This document shows, piece by piece, positions 34,183 to 44,445 of a stretch of 64,000 nucleotides of DNA. The notes under the pieces are model-generated. The model ran no database searches. It was not told the origin of the DNA and saw only the letters and a list, made by a program, of their open reading frames with translations. The translations under genes and the position numbers were made by a program. How positions within the stretch are numbered: position 1 is the stretch's first letter; each line of letters starts with the position of its first letter. This stretch comes from Pseudomonas sp. GD03944 (GTDB taxonomy: Bacteria; Pseudomonadota; Gammaproteobacteria; Pseudomonadales; Pseudomonadaceae), in contig NZ_JAOCAH010000002.1 in NCBI RefSeq assembly GCF_029839275.1, positions 372,001 through 436,000 of the forward strand. The letters run 5' to 3'.

Positions 34183-35271
34183 ATGAGCCGCCCTGCATTC
34201 GACCCTGCCCTCTATGACGCCCAACTCGCCGAGAAGAAGGCCCGCCTGGTCGAACTGCTGGCGCCGTTCGACGCCCCCACCCCCGAGGTGTTCGAATCGC
34301 CGCGCGAGCACTACCGCCTGCGTGCGGAGTTCCGCCTGTGGCGCGAGGGCGAGGACCGGCACTACGCCATGTTCGAAGCCGGCGACAAGCACACGCCGAT
34401 CTTCTTCGACGACTTCCCGATCGCCAGCGCCCGCATCAACGAGCTGATGCCGCGCCTGAAAGCGGCCTGGCAGGGCAGCAAGGCCCTGGGTTTCAAGCTG
34501 TTCCAGGTCGAGTTCCTCACCACCCTGTCCGGCGACGCCCTGATCACCCTGTGCTACCACCGCCCGCTGGACGACGCCTGGCAGGCGGAAGCCGAGAAGC
34601 TGGCCGCCGCGCTGCAGGTGAACCTGGTCGGCCGCTCCCGCGGCAAGCGCATCGTCGTTGGCAAGGACTACGTGGAAGAAGCCCTGCAGGCCGCGGGCCG
34701 GACCTTCCGCTACCGCCAGCCGGAAGGTGCCTTCACCCAGCCCAACGGCGAGGTGAACCAGAAGATGCTCGGCTGGGCCTACGAGGTGCTGGGCGAGCGC
34801 CAGGACGACCTGCTGGAGCTGTACTGCGGCAACGGCAACTTCACCCTGCCCCTGGCCACCCGCGTGCGCAAGGTGCTGGCCACCGAGATCAGCAAGTCCT
34901 CGGTCAACGCGGCCCTGGCCAACCTGGACGACAACGGGGTGGATAACGTGACCCTGGTGCGCCTGTCCGCCGAGGAGCTGACCGAAGCGCTGAACGAGGT
35001 GCGCCCGTTCCGCCGCCTGGCCGACATCGACCTGAAAAGCTACGACTTCGGCAGCGTGTTCGTCGACCCGCCGCGCGCCGGCATGGACCCGGATACCTGC
35101 GAGCTGACCCGGCGCTTCGAGCGCATCCTCTACATCTCCTGCAACCCGGAGACCCTGGCCGCCAACATCGCCCAGCTCAACGACACCCACAAGGTCACGC
35201 GCTGCGCCCTGTTCGACCAGTTCCCCTACACCCACCACATGGAAAGTGGCGTGCTGCTGGAGCGGCGCTAG
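34183..35271 (+). CDS. trmA: tRNA (uracil-5-)-methyltransferase
   Basis: 362 aa. It makes m5U54 (T54) in the T loop of all tRNAs and also acts on tmRNA. SAM motif [23 protein letters not shown], and the catalytic Cys in [12 protein letters not shown] with the C-terminal Glu ([12 protein letters not shown]). Length and N terminus ([18 protein letters not shown]) are standard. Its stop codon overlaps the converging DUF4345 stop by 4 bp. Confidence 0.97.
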   Translation: MSRPAFDPALYDAQLAEKKARLVELLAPFDAPTPEVFESPREHYRLRAEFRLWREGEDRHYAMFEAGDKHTPIFFDDFPIASARINELMPRLKAAWQGSKALGFKLFQVEFLTTLSGDALITLCYHRPLDDAWQAEAEKLAAALQVNLVGRSRGKRIVVGKDYVEEALQAAGRTFRYRQPEGAFTQPNGEVNQKMLGWAYEVLGERQDDLLELYCGNGNFTLPLATRVRKVLATEISKSSVNAALANLDDNGVDNVTLVRLSAEELTEALNEVRPFRRLADIDLKSYDFGSVFVDPPRAGMDPDTCELTRRFERILYISCNPETLAANIAQLNDTHKVTRCALFDQFPYTHHMESGVLLERR

Positions 35272-35654
35272 TCGCGGTCCAGGCCGCGTAGCGCCCAGAA
35301 GCACAGCCCGGCCGACACCACCTCCAGCAACAGGGCATAGAGGTTGAAAGTCTGCTGGGTGCCGCCGTCCAGCCACAGGCCGCCGATGCGCGCCATGGCC
35401 AGCGCGCAATAGAGCAACACCATCAGCATCAGCGCGCCCCGCATCAGTTCCAGGCGGCTGAGCGACAACGCCAGGAAGGCCGCCAGGCCGATCTGCAGCC
35501 CGCCGTAGTAGGCCCGCACATCGGTGGCCGCCGCCGGCGCCAGCAACAGCATGCCGCTCAGGTTGGCCATTTCATGGGGCCGGATGAAATACGCCAGCCC
35601 CAGGCCCGCCAAGGCCAGGATCTGGATGATCAGGATCACGCGTGCGAGCAGCAT
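35268..35654 (-). CDS. DUF4345 membrane protein
   Basis: 128 aa with four predicted membrane helices ([70 protein letters not shown]). Matches DUF4345. Function unknown. Tail-to-tail overlap of 4 bp with trmA through a shared CTAG. Confidence 0.75.
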   Translation of the reverse strand: MLLARVILIIQILALAGLGLAYFIRPHEMANLSGMLLLAPAAATDVRAYYGGLQIGLAAFLALSLSRLELMRGALMLMVLLYCALAMARIGGLWLDGGTQQTFNLYALLLEVVSAGLCFWALRGLDRD

Positions 35655-35780
35655 GGCCGGTTCACCTCGGGGTCATCGTGTTCGCAGCATAAGCCCCCGG
35701 GGCCCATCCGCAAACCACGGCCCTTGGGGCCGTGCTGTCGGCGCGCTATGCTCGCCTCTTTATCCTCAGGAGTAAGCCGC

Positions 35781-36215
35781 ATGCGCCCGATCATGATGCT
35801 CACCGCCCTGTTCGCCGGGTTCGTCCAGGCCGCCGAGCCCTTGACCATCGACGTGCACCGCGACGCCAACTGCGGCTGCTGCACGGCCTGGATCAGCCAC
35901 CTGCAGGACAACGGTTTCACCGTCAACGACCACGTCGAGCCGGACATGGCCGCGGTCAAGCAGCGCCTCGGCGTACCGCCGCGCCTGGGGTCCTGCCACA
36001 CGGGTGTGATCGACGGCAAATTCGTCGAGGGCCACGTGCCCGCCGCTGACATTCTCAAGCTACGCGCCCGGCCGGATCTGCTGGGCGCCGCCGTGCCCGG
36101 CATGCCCACCGGTTCCCCGGGCATGGAGCGCGGTAACATCCGTGACGCCTACCAGGTCATCGGCCTCGACAAGCAGGGCGGCGAACAGGTGATCACCGCC
36201 TACCCGGCCCAGTGA
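35781..36215 (+). CDS. DUF411 exported metal-binding protein
   Basis: 144 aa. Signal peptide (MRPIMMLTALFAGFVQAAEP), then the DUF411 core: DANCGCCTAWISHL with a CGCC motif, SCHTGVIDGKFVEGHVPA, and a Met/Pro-rich stretch (PGMPTGSPGM). Family members are linked with copper resistance and often lie near copper genes; a periplasmic copper-binding role is likely. ATG 35781 has AGGAGT upstream. Confidence 0.88.
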   Translation: MRPIMMLTALFAGFVQAAEPLTIDVHRDANCGCCTAWISHLQDNGFTVNDHVEPDMAAVKQRLGVPPRLGSCHTGVIDGKFVEGHVPAADILKLRARPDLLGAAVPGMPTGSPGMERGNIRDAYQVIGLDKQGGEQVITAYPAQ

Positions 36216-36292
36216 TGCGCTGACGGCCGGGCTGGCGCGCCCGCCGGACTGCGACGACACTGAGGAACGGGATTGGCAGCAGGAGCCGGGCA

Positions 36293-37162
36293 ATGCGCTG
36301 GAAACGGGCACGACGCAGCGACAACGTAGTGGATGCGCGCGGCAGCGGTGGCGGCATGCGCATGGGCGGTGGCAAGGGCCTGAGCCTGGGCGGCGTCGCC
36401 ATCGTGGTGATCGTCGGCCTGCTGATGGGCCAGGACCCGCTGCAGATTCTCGGGCAACTGGCCGGCCAGGCCACCCAGAACAGCGCCCAGGCCCCTCGGC
36501 AGGCGCCACCGGCCAACGACGAGCAATCGGAATTCGTCCGGGCCATCCTCGGCGACACCGAAGACACCTGGCGCGAAATCTTCCAGGGCGCCAACCGTCA
36601 GTACCGTGACCCGACCCTGGTGCTGTTCAGCGGCGGCGTGAATTCCGCCTGTGGCTTCGCCAGTTCGGCGGTCGGTCCCTTCTACTGCCCGGGCGACCAG
36701 CAGGTGTACCTCGACCTGGAGTTCTTCCGCGAGCTGGAGCAGCGCTTCGCCGCGGCCGGCGACTTTGCCCAGGCCTACGTCATCGCCCATGAGGTGGGCC
36801 ACCACGTGCAGACCCTGCTGGGCGTGTCGGCCAAGGTCAACACCGCGCGCCAGCGCGGCGAGAAAATGGAGGGGGACAACGGGTTGCTGGTTCGTCAGGA
36901 GCTGCAGGCCGATTGCCTGGCCGGGGTCTGGGCCCACCACGCCCAGCAGCGCCTGGACTGGCTGGAGCCGGGGGACCTGGAGGAAGCGCTGAACGCCGCC
37001 AATGCCATCGGCGACGATCGCCTGCAGAAACAGACCCGTGGCCAGGTGGTGCCGGACTCCTTCACCCACGGCACCTCGGCGCAGCGCATGCGCTGGTTCA
37101 GGCTGGGCTTCGACGAAGGCAACGTCGCGCGCTGCGACACCTTCCAGGCGGCCCGCCTGTAA
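36293..37162 (+). CDS. YpfJ-family neutral zinc metallopeptidase
   Basis: 289 aa. Begins MRWKRARRSDNVVDARG with a Gly-rich stretch and one membrane helix (LSLGGVAIVVIVGLLMG, about 40-57), then an extracytoplasmic domain with the HExxH zinc site VIAHEVGHHVQ and a downstream metal ligand region (RQELQADCLAGVWAHH). Conserved domain order of YpfJ. Probably a membrane-anchored periplasmic protease; substrates unknown. Confidence 0.92.
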   Translation: MRWKRARRSDNVVDARGSGGGMRMGGGKGLSLGGVAIVVIVGLLMGQDPLQILGQLAGQATQNSAQAPRQAPPANDEQSEFVRAILGDTEDTWREIFQGANRQYRDPTLVLFSGGVNSACGFASSAVGPFYCPGDQQVYLDLEFFRELEQRFAAAGDFAQAYVIAHEVGHHVQTLLGVSAKVNTARQRGEKMEGDNGLLVRQELQADCLAGVWAHHAQQRLDWLEPGDLEEALNAANAIGDDRLQKQTRGQVVPDSFTHGTSAQRMRWFRLGFDEGNVARCDTFQAARL

Positions 37163-37165
37163 CCC

Positions 37166-38053
37166 TCAGCGCATCCAGGGCGGCGTCGGTTCCTCGCCCT
37201 GGGGCGCGTCTTCGGCATTGAGCAGGGCCTGGCGCCGCGCCTCTTCGGCCAGCGCCGCCTTGATCTCGCGCATCACGGCGTCCACGTCGGCGCTGTCTTC
37301 CTCGTCCTTGAATTCGCCGGTCAGCGGGGTGTCCGGGGTCAGTTTGCCTTCCTCGTACAACGCCCACATTTCCTTGGCGTACTTGCTGTACTTGAGCTCG
37401 GGCGCGTACTGGCCGAAATAGGCCGCCATGTTGCCGACGTCGCGCTCCAGCATGCGGAACGCGTGGTTGTTGCCGGCCGCGTCCACCGCCTGGGGCAAGT
37501 CGATGATCACCGGCCCTTCCGGGCCGAGCAGCACGTTGAATTCGGACAGGTCGCCGTGCACCAGGCCGGCGCACAGCATCTTGACGATTTCCTGGATCAT
37601 GAACGCGTGGAACTCGCGGGCATCCTCGGGCAGCAGGTCGACGTCGTTGAGGCGCGGCGCCACATCGCCCTCGCCATCGGTGACCAGCTCCATCAACAGT
37701 ACGCCTTCGAGAAAGTCGTAGGGCTTGGGCACGCGCACGCCGGCGTTAGCCAGACGAAACAGCGCCGCCACTTCGGCGTTCTGCCAGGCTTCTTCCTGCC
37801 CCTTGCGCCCGTACTTGGAGCCTTTGGCCATGGCGCGCGCGTCACGGCTGTTACGAACCTTGCGGCCCTCCTGGTACTCGGCGGCCTGGCGGAAACCCCG
37901 CTTGTTGGCTTCTTTGTAGACCTTGGCGCAGCGCAACTCGTTGCCACAGCGCACTACGTAGACCGCCGCCTCTTTGCCGCTCATCAGGGGGCGTATCACC
38001 TCATCGACCAGACCGTCTTCGACCAGGGGTTCTATACGTTTTGGCGTCTTCAT
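37166..38053 (-). CDS. RIO1-type serine/threonine kinase
   Basis: 295 aa. RIO kinase fold: flexible Gly-rich equivalent (SGKEAAVYVVR), ATP-binding Lys in CAKVYKE, catalytic loop VHGDLSEFNVL, and the metal-binding Asp in VIIDLPQAVD. Length fits bacterial RIO1-like kinases. In archaea and eukaryotes RIO kinases act in ribosome maturation; the bacterial role is poorly known. The stop is 3 bp from the end of the converging peptidase gene. Confidence 0.92.
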   Translation of the reverse strand: MKTPKRIEPLVEDGLVDEVIRPLMSGKEAAVYVVRCGNELRCAKVYKEANKRGFRQAAEYQEGRKVRNSRDARAMAKGSKYGRKGQEEAWQNAEVAALFRLANAGVRVPKPYDFLEGVLLMELVTDGEGDVAPRLNDVDLLPEDAREFHAFMIQEIVKMLCAGLVHGDLSEFNVLLGPEGPVIIDLPQAVDAAGNNHAFRMLERDVGNMAAYFGQYAPELKYSKYAKEMWALYEEGKLTPDTPLTGEFKDEEDSADVDAVMREIKAALAEEARRQALLNAEDAPQGEEPTPPWMR

Positions 38054-38150
38054 CAGCTTTGACCGCGGATCCTTTGTTGCCCAGTTCCTGTTTGTTGCCC
38101 GTTATACGGCAATCCTCCGGCAGCGCCCAGCCCATGGCGGGCCTCAGGTC

Positions 38151-39044
38151 TCAACCGTTGAACAAATGCCGGCGCAATGCCTCGATGGCATAACGGACCT
38201 TGGCCGGCTGCGCATCCCGGCGTGGCGTGACCAGGTACACCCCGGAAGCCGGCAGGTGCCACTGCGGCAGCAATTCCCTCAGGCTGCCGCTCGTCAGTTC
38301 TTCGCGCACTTCCTGCTCCGGCTGCAGCGAGATGCCCATGCCCGCGAGGGTGAAATGGCGCACCGCGAGGATGTTGTTACAGCCTACACGACTCTCGACG
38401 CGCAGCTTCTGCACCTCGCCGTCGGTGGCATGCTGCAGGCTTAGCACGCTGTTGTGGGGCGCACCGTTGAGCGTTACCCAATCCTGCCCGATCAGGTCTT
38501 CAGGGTGGTTGATCGGCGCTCTGCGCGCCAGGTAGGCGGGGGCTGCGCACAGCAGCATGCGGGTATCGCCGATATGCCGCGCCACCAGGCTGGAGTCCTC
38601 CAGGGTGCCCACCCGGATGGCCAGGTCGATGCGCTGTTCGATCAGGTCGATCTGCTCGTCCTGGAAGAACAGCTTGATGCTGAGCCCGCTGTGGGCCTGC
38701 AACAGCGGCGCCAGGGCGGCACTGATCGGCCGGCCGGAAAACCCCACGGGCGCGGCGATGCGCAACTCCCCCACCGGCGCGTCGCGCAACTCGGCCAGGC
38801 GCTGTTCGGCCTGCTGCGCCAGGGCCAGGACCTGGGCGCAGCTCTGGTAAAAGGTATGCCCCGCCTCGGTCAGGGTCAGCTTGCGGGTGGTGCGGTGCAG
38901 CAGGCTGACCTGGGTGCTGTCCTCCAGCTTGCGGATCTGCTGGCTGACCGCCGAGGCCGTCATGCCCAGCACCTCGGCCGCCGCCACCATGGACCCGCGA
39001 TCGACCACCGTGGCGAAGATCGCCATGCGCTTTAGCTGTTCCAT
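38151..39044 (-). CDS. LysR-family transcriptional regulator
   Basis: 297 aa. N-terminal winged HTH (MEQLKRMAIFATVVDRGSMV, then TASAVSQQIRKLE), followed by a LysR substrate-binding domain. Subgroup resembles those that control oxidoreductases (ELRIAAPVGFSG, FQDEQIDLIEQRIDLAIRVG). ATG 39044 is preferred over an upstream TTG at 39068. Divergent from an NAD(P)-dependent reductase gene 101 bp away, its likely target. Confidence 0.9.
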   Translation of the reverse strand: MEQLKRMAIFATVVDRGSMVAAAEVLGMTASAVSQQIRKLEDSTQVSLLHRTTRKLTLTEAGHTFYQSCAQVLALAQQAEQRLAELRDAPVGELRIAAPVGFSGRPISAALAPLLQAHSGLSIKLFFQDEQIDLIEQRIDLAIRVGTLEDSSLVARHIGDTRMLLCAAPAYLARRAPINHPEDLIGQDWVTLNGAPHNSVLSLQHATDGEVQKLRVESRVGCNNILAVRHFTLAGMGISLQPEQEVREELTSGSLRELLPQWHLPASGVYLVTPRRDAQPAKVRYAIEALRRHLFNG

Positions 39045-39145
39045 TAATAAGATCCGCTTAATAGTCAAAGCAGTTTTAGCCTATTTTTCCGCCATTTATC
39101 CAGCTGTCATTATCTTTCCACCTCAACACAAGCGGATAACCCCCT

Positions 39146-39787
39146 ATGAAAATCGCCTTGATCGGCGCCAGCGGCTTCGTTGGTGCAGCCGTCCTGCAAG
39201 AAGCCCTGGACCGCGAACACCAGGTCACCGGCATCGTGCGCAACCCGCAGAAACTGCCGCAGCATGCCGCCCTCACGGCGGTTGCTGGCGACGTGCATGA
39301 CGCAAGCGCCCTGGCGGCGCTGATCGCCGGTCACGATGCGGTGATCCATGCCTTCAACCCGGGCTGGGGCAATGCCAACATTCGCGCCGAGTTCATCCAG
39401 GGCACCGAGGCCATCTATGCCGCCGCCAAACAGGCCGGCGTGAAGCGCCTGCTGGTGGTCGGCGGTGCCGGCAGCCTGTACGTGGCGCCCGGCCTGCAAC
39501 TGATCGACACCCCGGACTTCCCGGCCGAATACAAGGACGGTGCCGAAGGCGCACGCCAGGCCCTGAACCTGCTCAAGACTGAAACCAGCCTGGACTGGAG
39601 CTTCATCTCACCGCCCGCCCACCTGCACCCCGGCGAGCGCAGCGGCCAGTTCCGCATCGGCGGCGACGAGCTGCTGATGAAGGGCGACGAGCCGGCCGGC
39701 ATTTCCGTGGCCGACCTCGCCGTGGCGATCATCGATGAACTGGAACGCCCGGCTCACGTCCAACAACGCTTTACCGTCGGTTATTGA
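39146..39787 (+). CDS. NAD(P)-binding atypical SDR (NmrA/YwnB-like)
   Basis: 213 aa. N-terminal Rossmann motif MKIALIGASGFVGAAV, then VVGGAGSLYV and a C-terminal helix SVADLAVAIIDELE. Belongs to the NAD(P)H-binding, atypical short-chain reductases; substrate unknown. Followed 54 bp later by a DUF2218 gene, so the two may be an operon controlled by the divergent LysR. Confidence 0.88.
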   Translation: MKIALIGASGFVGAAVLQEALDREHQVTGIVRNPQKLPQHAALTAVAGDVHDASALAALIAGHDAVIHAFNPGWGNANIRAEFIQGTEAIYAAAKQAGVKRLLVVGGAGSLYVAPGLQLIDTPDFPAEYKDGAEGARQALNLLKTETSLDWSFISPPAHLHPGERSGQFRIGGDELLMKGDEPAGISVADLAVAIIDELERPAHVQQRFTVGY

Positions 39788-39841
39788 TCCACCGTGCGGG
39801 CGTGGCACCGGCCACGCCCGCGCAACCTGCGAGGAACTTCC

Positions 39842-40120
39842 ATGCTGTCCAGCAGTGCATTCGTCACCACCGAAACACCCGGGCGCTACATCGGCCGCCT
39901 GTGCAAACACTTCGCCCACAAGATCCCCGTCGAATTCGACGAGCAGCACGGGCGCATCGAATTCGAAATGGGCCTCGCCCTGCTCACCGCCGAAGCCGGC
40001 GGCCTGCGCCTGAGCGTGCAGAGCAACGACGCCGCCGGCCTGGAAAAACTCCAGCACGTGGTCGCCAGCCACTTCGAACGCTTCGCCTGGCAGGAAGCCC
40101 TGACCCTGGACTGGCAGTAG
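39842..40120 (+). CDS. DUF2218 family protein
   Basis: 92 aa. Conserved DUF2218 pattern: GRYIGRLCKHFAHKIPVEFDE, then a C-terminal FERFAWQE. Small cytosolic alpha/beta protein often near iron or siderophore genes; function not established. GAGGA lies upstream of the ATG. Confidence 0.85.
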   Translation: MLSSSAFVTTETPGRYIGRLCKHFAHKIPVEFDEQHGRIEFEMGLALLTAEAGGLRLSVQSNDAAGLEKLQHVVASHFERFAWQEALTLDWQ

Positions 40121-40140
40121 CCATCCATCCCAGGATCGCC

Positions 40141-40575
40141 TCAGACCGTGGGAGGGGCTTCAGCCACGACAGGCTGCGCGGCCTCCCGTACCGGCAGCAG
40201 TTGGGCGATGCACCAGGCGAGTTCGAGGGCCAGGAATACCGCGATCAGCACCGTGGCGCCCTGGCTCAGGGCGTAGGCCTGCCAGGTGGCGAACAGCAGG
40301 CGGCCGGCGGCGTCGTAGCGGCCGAAGAGGATCTGTGGCTGGCGGATGCGCAGTACCGACCAGACGCAGACGATCGAGCCCATCAGGTTGGCCATCAGCA
40401 TGTGCATCGGCTCGAACGGCGGCAGCGTGCCCGGCAGATCCAGGCTGCGGCTGATCAACTGCAACGCGCCGTGCAGGGCGGCGAAGCTCCAGGGCGTGAC
40501 GAAGGCGATGGTCACCAGCAGGTCGTACCAGCCGCTGACCCGCACCAGGCGGCGGTAACGTTCGGGGGTCCACAT
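40141..40575 (-). CDS. Predicted four-helix membrane protein under MerR-type promoter
   Basis: 144 aa. Starts MWTPERYRRLVRVSGWYDLL, then about four membrane helices (VTIAFVTPWSFAAL; MHMLMANLMGSIVCVWSVLR; LLFATWQAYALSQGATVLIA; VFLALELAWCIAQLLPV). No family is recognised with certainty. The ATG at 40575 has GGAG 8 nt upstream. Its promoter has the long 19-bp spacer and central dyad typical of MerR activation, and the divergent gene encodes a MerR protein, so it is very likely the regulated target. Confidence 0.8.
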   Translation of the reverse strand: MWTPERYRRLVRVSGWYDLLVTIAFVTPWSFAALHGALQLISRSLDLPGTLPPFEPMHMLMANLMGSIVCVWSVLRIRQPQILFGRYDAAGRLLFATWQAYALSQGATVLIAVFLALELAWCIAQLLPVREAAQPVVAEAPPTV

Positions 40576-40607
40576 GGGTACAGCTCCATTGATGTGAGGA
40601 GCCGCGA

Positions 40608-40638
40608 GGCTAAAGCCTGGAGTACACTCCAAGGTCAA
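40608..40638 (-). promoter_or_regulatory. MerR-type promoter with 19-bp spacer and dyad
   Basis: Minus strand: -35 TTGACC (40633-40638), a 19-bp spacer holding the perfect palindrome TGGAGTGTACTCCA (40618-40631), and -10 TTAGCC (40608-40613). Over-long spacers with a centred dyad are the hallmark of promoters activated by MerR proteins through DNA untwisting. It drives the membrane-protein gene; merR starts 20 bp beyond the -35. Confidence 0.82.
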
Positions 40639-40657
40639 GCCCCTTCGAGTTCACCCC

Positions 40658-41017
40658 ATGCGCATCGGACAACTGGCCCAGGCCTGCGATGTCAGCCGCG
40701 ACACGCTGCGTTTCTACGAGCAGCGTGGGCTGATCGCCGCCCGGCGCACCAGCAACGGCTACCGGGATTACCCGGCCGACATGGTGCAACTGGTGCTGTA
40801 CATCAAAACCGCCCAGCGCCTGGGCTTCACCCTGGGCGAGATCGGCGACAGCGTCGGTGCGCTGTGGCAGGCGAGCGACCCGGACAGCGCCGTGACCCGC
40901 CTGCTGCAGGACAAGCTGGCACTGATCGAGACCCGCATCGCCGAGCTGGAACACCTGCGCCACGAACTGCGACAACGGCTCGGCCAGGCCTGCCCGTTGA
41001 ATCCCGAACCCCGCTAA
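40658..41017 (+). CDS. MerR-family transcriptional regulator
   Basis: 119 aa. N-terminal MerR HTH (MRIGQLAQACDVSRDTLRFYEQRGLI, then SNGYRDYP) and a dimerisation coiled coil. The C-terminal end (GQACPLNPEPR) has one Cys and no CueR-type C-x7-C or SoxR 4-Cys cluster, so the inducer is not obviously copper or redox. Divergent from the membrane-protein gene whose promoter carries the dyad; a short-chain reductase gene follows 66 bp downstream. Confidence 0.9.
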   Translation: MRIGQLAQACDVSRDTLRFYEQRGLIAARRTSNGYRDYPADMVQLVLYIKTAQRLGFTLGEIGDSVGALWQASDPDSAVTRLLQDKLALIETRIAELEHLRHELRQRLGQACPLNPEPR

Positions 41018-41083
41018 TACTGCTTTCATGCCAGGGCGATGGCCCGGCGGCATGAAGCCCGTTTCGTTATCAGGAGAAACCCC

Positions 41084-41770
41084 ATGCGTTCGACCCGAAC
41101 CGCTCTGATCATCGGCGCCTCGCGCGGCCTTGGCCTGGGCCTGGTGCAGCAGCTGCGCGCCAACGGCTGGCAGGTCACCGCCACCGTGCGCGACCCGCAA
41201 CGCGCCGACGCCCTGCGTGCCGTGCCCGAGGTGCGCATCGAAACCCTGGACATCGACGACGGCGCCTCACTCGATGCCCTGGTCACCCGCCTGGACGGCC
41301 AAGTGTTCGACCTGCTGTTCGTCAACGCCGGCATCCTCGGCCCCGACCACCAGTCGGCCAGCGGCGCCACGGCCGCCGAACTGGGCCAGCTGTTCATGAC
41401 CAACGTGGCAGCACCGATCCGCCTGGCCGAGCGCTTCATCGGGCAACTGCGGCCCCAGGGCGCGGTGCTGGCATTCATGAGTTCGGGACTGGGCAGCGTG
41501 GCCAACCCGGAAGGCAACAACCTGGCGCTGTACAAGGCGAGCAAGGCGGCGCTCAACTCGTTGACCAACAGCTTCGTCTGCACCCTGGCCGAGCCACGCC
41601 CCACCGTGCTGTCGCTGCACCCCGGCTGGGTCAAGACCGACATGGGCGGCGACGGTGCCGAACTGGAAATCGTCGACAGCTGCCGCGGTCTGGTGGCCCA
41701 GGTCGAGGCCTACAGCGGCCGCGGCGGCCACCACTTCATCGACTACCAGGGCCAGACCATCCCCTGGTGA
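41084..41770 (+). CDS. Short-chain dehydrogenase/reductase
   Basis: 228 aa. Classical SDR: nucleotide motif IIGASRGLGLG, NAG (LLFVNAGILG), and a YKASKAAL catalytic Tyr-x3-Lys with upstream Ser (MSSGLGS). Resembles C-factor/sniffer-like SDRs. ATG 41084 follows AGGAG at 8 nt. Possibly co-transcribed with merR. Substrate unknown. Confidence 0.9.
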   Translation: MRSTRTALIIGASRGLGLGLVQQLRANGWQVTATVRDPQRADALRAVPEVRIETLDIDDGASLDALVTRLDGQVFDLLFVNAGILGPDHQSASGATAAELGQLFMTNVAAPIRLAERFIGQLRPQGAVLAFMSSGLGSVANPEGNNLALYKASKAALNSLTNSFVCTLAEPRPTVLSLHPGWVKTDMGGDGAELEIVDSCRGLVAQVEAYSGRGGHHFIDYQGQTIPW

Positions 41771-41900
41771 TTGCCCCTTGCGACGATGCCGCCTGTGCGC
41801 GTATCGTCGCCACCACGCCCTCACCGGGCGCACCTGGATCAGCAGACAGGGTCAACACTGAGCTGGCTTACCTGAACTCACCCTCAGAGGAGCCTGCTCA

Positions 41901-43262
41901 ATGGCAGCTACCCGCACCCGTATCTGGATCAAGAACCCCCTCGCTATTTTCACCGCCAATGACCTCGACGCCGCCGGCGGTCTGGTCATCGAGAACGGCG
42001 TCATCGTCGAATTGCTCGGCGCCGGCCAGCGTCCTTCGACACCCTGCGACCAGACCTTCGATGCCCGCGAGCATGTGGTCCTGCCGGGCCTGATCAACAC
42101 CCATCATCACTTCTACCAGACCCTGACCCGCGCCTGGGCGCCGGTGGTCAACCAGCCTCTGTTTCCCTGGCTCAAGACCCTGTACCCGGTGTGGGCGCGC
42201 CTGACGCCCGAGAAGCTGGCGCTGGCCAGCAAGGTGGCCCTGGCCGAGCTGCTGCTGTCCGGTTGCAGCACCGCGGCCGACCACCACTACCTGTTCCCCG
42301 GCGGCCTGGAGAACGCCATCGACGTGCAGGTCGAGGCGGTCCGCGAGCTGGGCATGCGCGCCATGCTGACCCGTGGTTCCATGAGCCTGGGCGAGGCGGA
42401 CGGCGGCCTGCCGCCGCAACAGACCGTGCAACAGGGCGAGGTGATCCTGGCCGACAGCCAGCGCCTGATCGAGCGGTATCACGAGCGTGGCGACGGCGCG
42501 CAGATCCAGATCGCCCTGGCGCCCTGCTCGCCGTTCTCGGTGACCCAGGACATCATGCGCCAGAGTGCCGAGCTGGCCGAGACACTCGACGTGCGCCTGC
42601 ACACCCACCTGGCGGAAACCCTCGACGAAGAAGACTTCTGCCTGCAGCGCTTCGGCCTGCGCACCGTGGACTACCTGGACAGCGTCGGCTGGCTCGGCCC
42701 GCGCACCTGGCTGGCCCACGGCATCCACTTCAACCCGGATGAAATCGCCCGGCTCGGTGAAGCGGGCACCGGCATCTGCCACTGCCCGAGCTCGAACATG
42801 CGCCTGGCCTCCGGTATCTGCCCGACCGTGGACCTGGAAGCCGCCGGCGCACCCATTGGTCTCGGGGTCGACGGCTCGGCGTCCAACGATGCCTCGAACA
42901 TGATCCTCGAAGCCCGTCAGGCCCTGTACATCCAGCGCCTGCGCTACGGCGCCGAGAAGATCACCCCCGAGCGAACCCTGGGCTGGGCCAGCAAGGGCTC
43001 GGCGCGGCTGCTGGGGCGCAGTGACATCGGCGAGCTGGCGGTAGGCAAACAGGCCGACCTGGCCTTCTTCAAGCTCGACGAACTGCGCTTCTCCGGCAGC
43101 CACGACCCGCTGTCCGCCCTGCTGCTGTGCGGCGCCGACCGGGCCGACCGGATGATGATCGGCGGCACCTGGCGGGTCATCGACGGGCAGATAGAGGGGC
43201 TGGACGTGGCGCAACTGATTGCCGACCACCGCCAGGCGGCCCGTGAGCTGATCGCGGGGTGA
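41901..43262 (+). CDS. 8-oxoguanine deaminase
   Basis: 453 aa amidohydrolase-superfamily enzyme like PA0142, converting 8-oxoguanine to urate. Metal site NTHHHFYQT, HTHLAET with the catalytic Glu, later His in AHGIHF, HCPSSNMRLASG, and the metal Asp in GVDGSASND. The close relative atrazine chlorohydrolase/TrzN group shares the fold; the 8-oxoguanine assignment comes from overall resemblance to the Pseudomonas enzyme. It may detoxify an oxidised base and recover nitrogen. Adenine deaminase lies next downstream. Confidence 0.9.
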   Translation: MAATRTRIWIKNPLAIFTANDLDAAGGLVIENGVIVELLGAGQRPSTPCDQTFDAREHVVLPGLINTHHHFYQTLTRAWAPVVNQPLFPWLKTLYPVWARLTPEKLALASKVALAELLLSGCSTAADHHYLFPGGLENAIDVQVEAVRELGMRAMLTRGSMSLGEADGGLPPQQTVQQGEVILADSQRLIERYHERGDGAQIQIALAPCSPFSVTQDIMRQSAELAETLDVRLHTHLAETLDEEDFCLQRFGLRTVDYLDSVGWLGPRTWLAHGIHFNPDEIARLGEAGTGICHCPSSNMRLASGICPTVDLEAAGAPIGLGVDGSASNDASNMILEARQALYIQRLRYGAEKITPERTLGWASKGSARLLGRSDIGELAVGKQADLAFFKLDELRFSGSHDPLSALLLCGADRADRMMIGGTWRVIDGQIEGLDVAQLIADHRQAARELIAG

Positions 43263-43345
43263 TGGGCTGGGCGCTTCGCGGTGATCCACGCTCTGCAAGA
43301 GAAGCGCATCGCCGCTGAAGCGCCTCCCTCGGGATGGGGTTGCTG

Positions 43346-43380
43346 CCCGTGACGCCAGCCGTCGCGGCTGGCGTCACGGG
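43346..43380. terminator. Perfect 15-bp hairpin between purine deaminase genes
   Basis: CCCGTGACGCCAGCC-GTCGC-GGCTGGCGTCACGGG. Thirty paired bases with no mismatch, but no T-tract. It lies 84 bp after the 8-oxoguanine deaminase stop and about 70 bp before the adenine deaminase start. It may stop or protect the upstream message. Confidence 0.55.
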
Positions 43381-43431
43381 GCGAGGCGAAATCCTGTCCT
43401 AGCGGTTAAACTTTGCGGCTAACCCGCCTGA

Positions 43432-44397
<966 letters not shown>

Positions 44398-44445
44398 TCG
44401 CCGGATCGTCAGGGCCACCTCACCGCGGCGGCCCTGGCGAACGGA

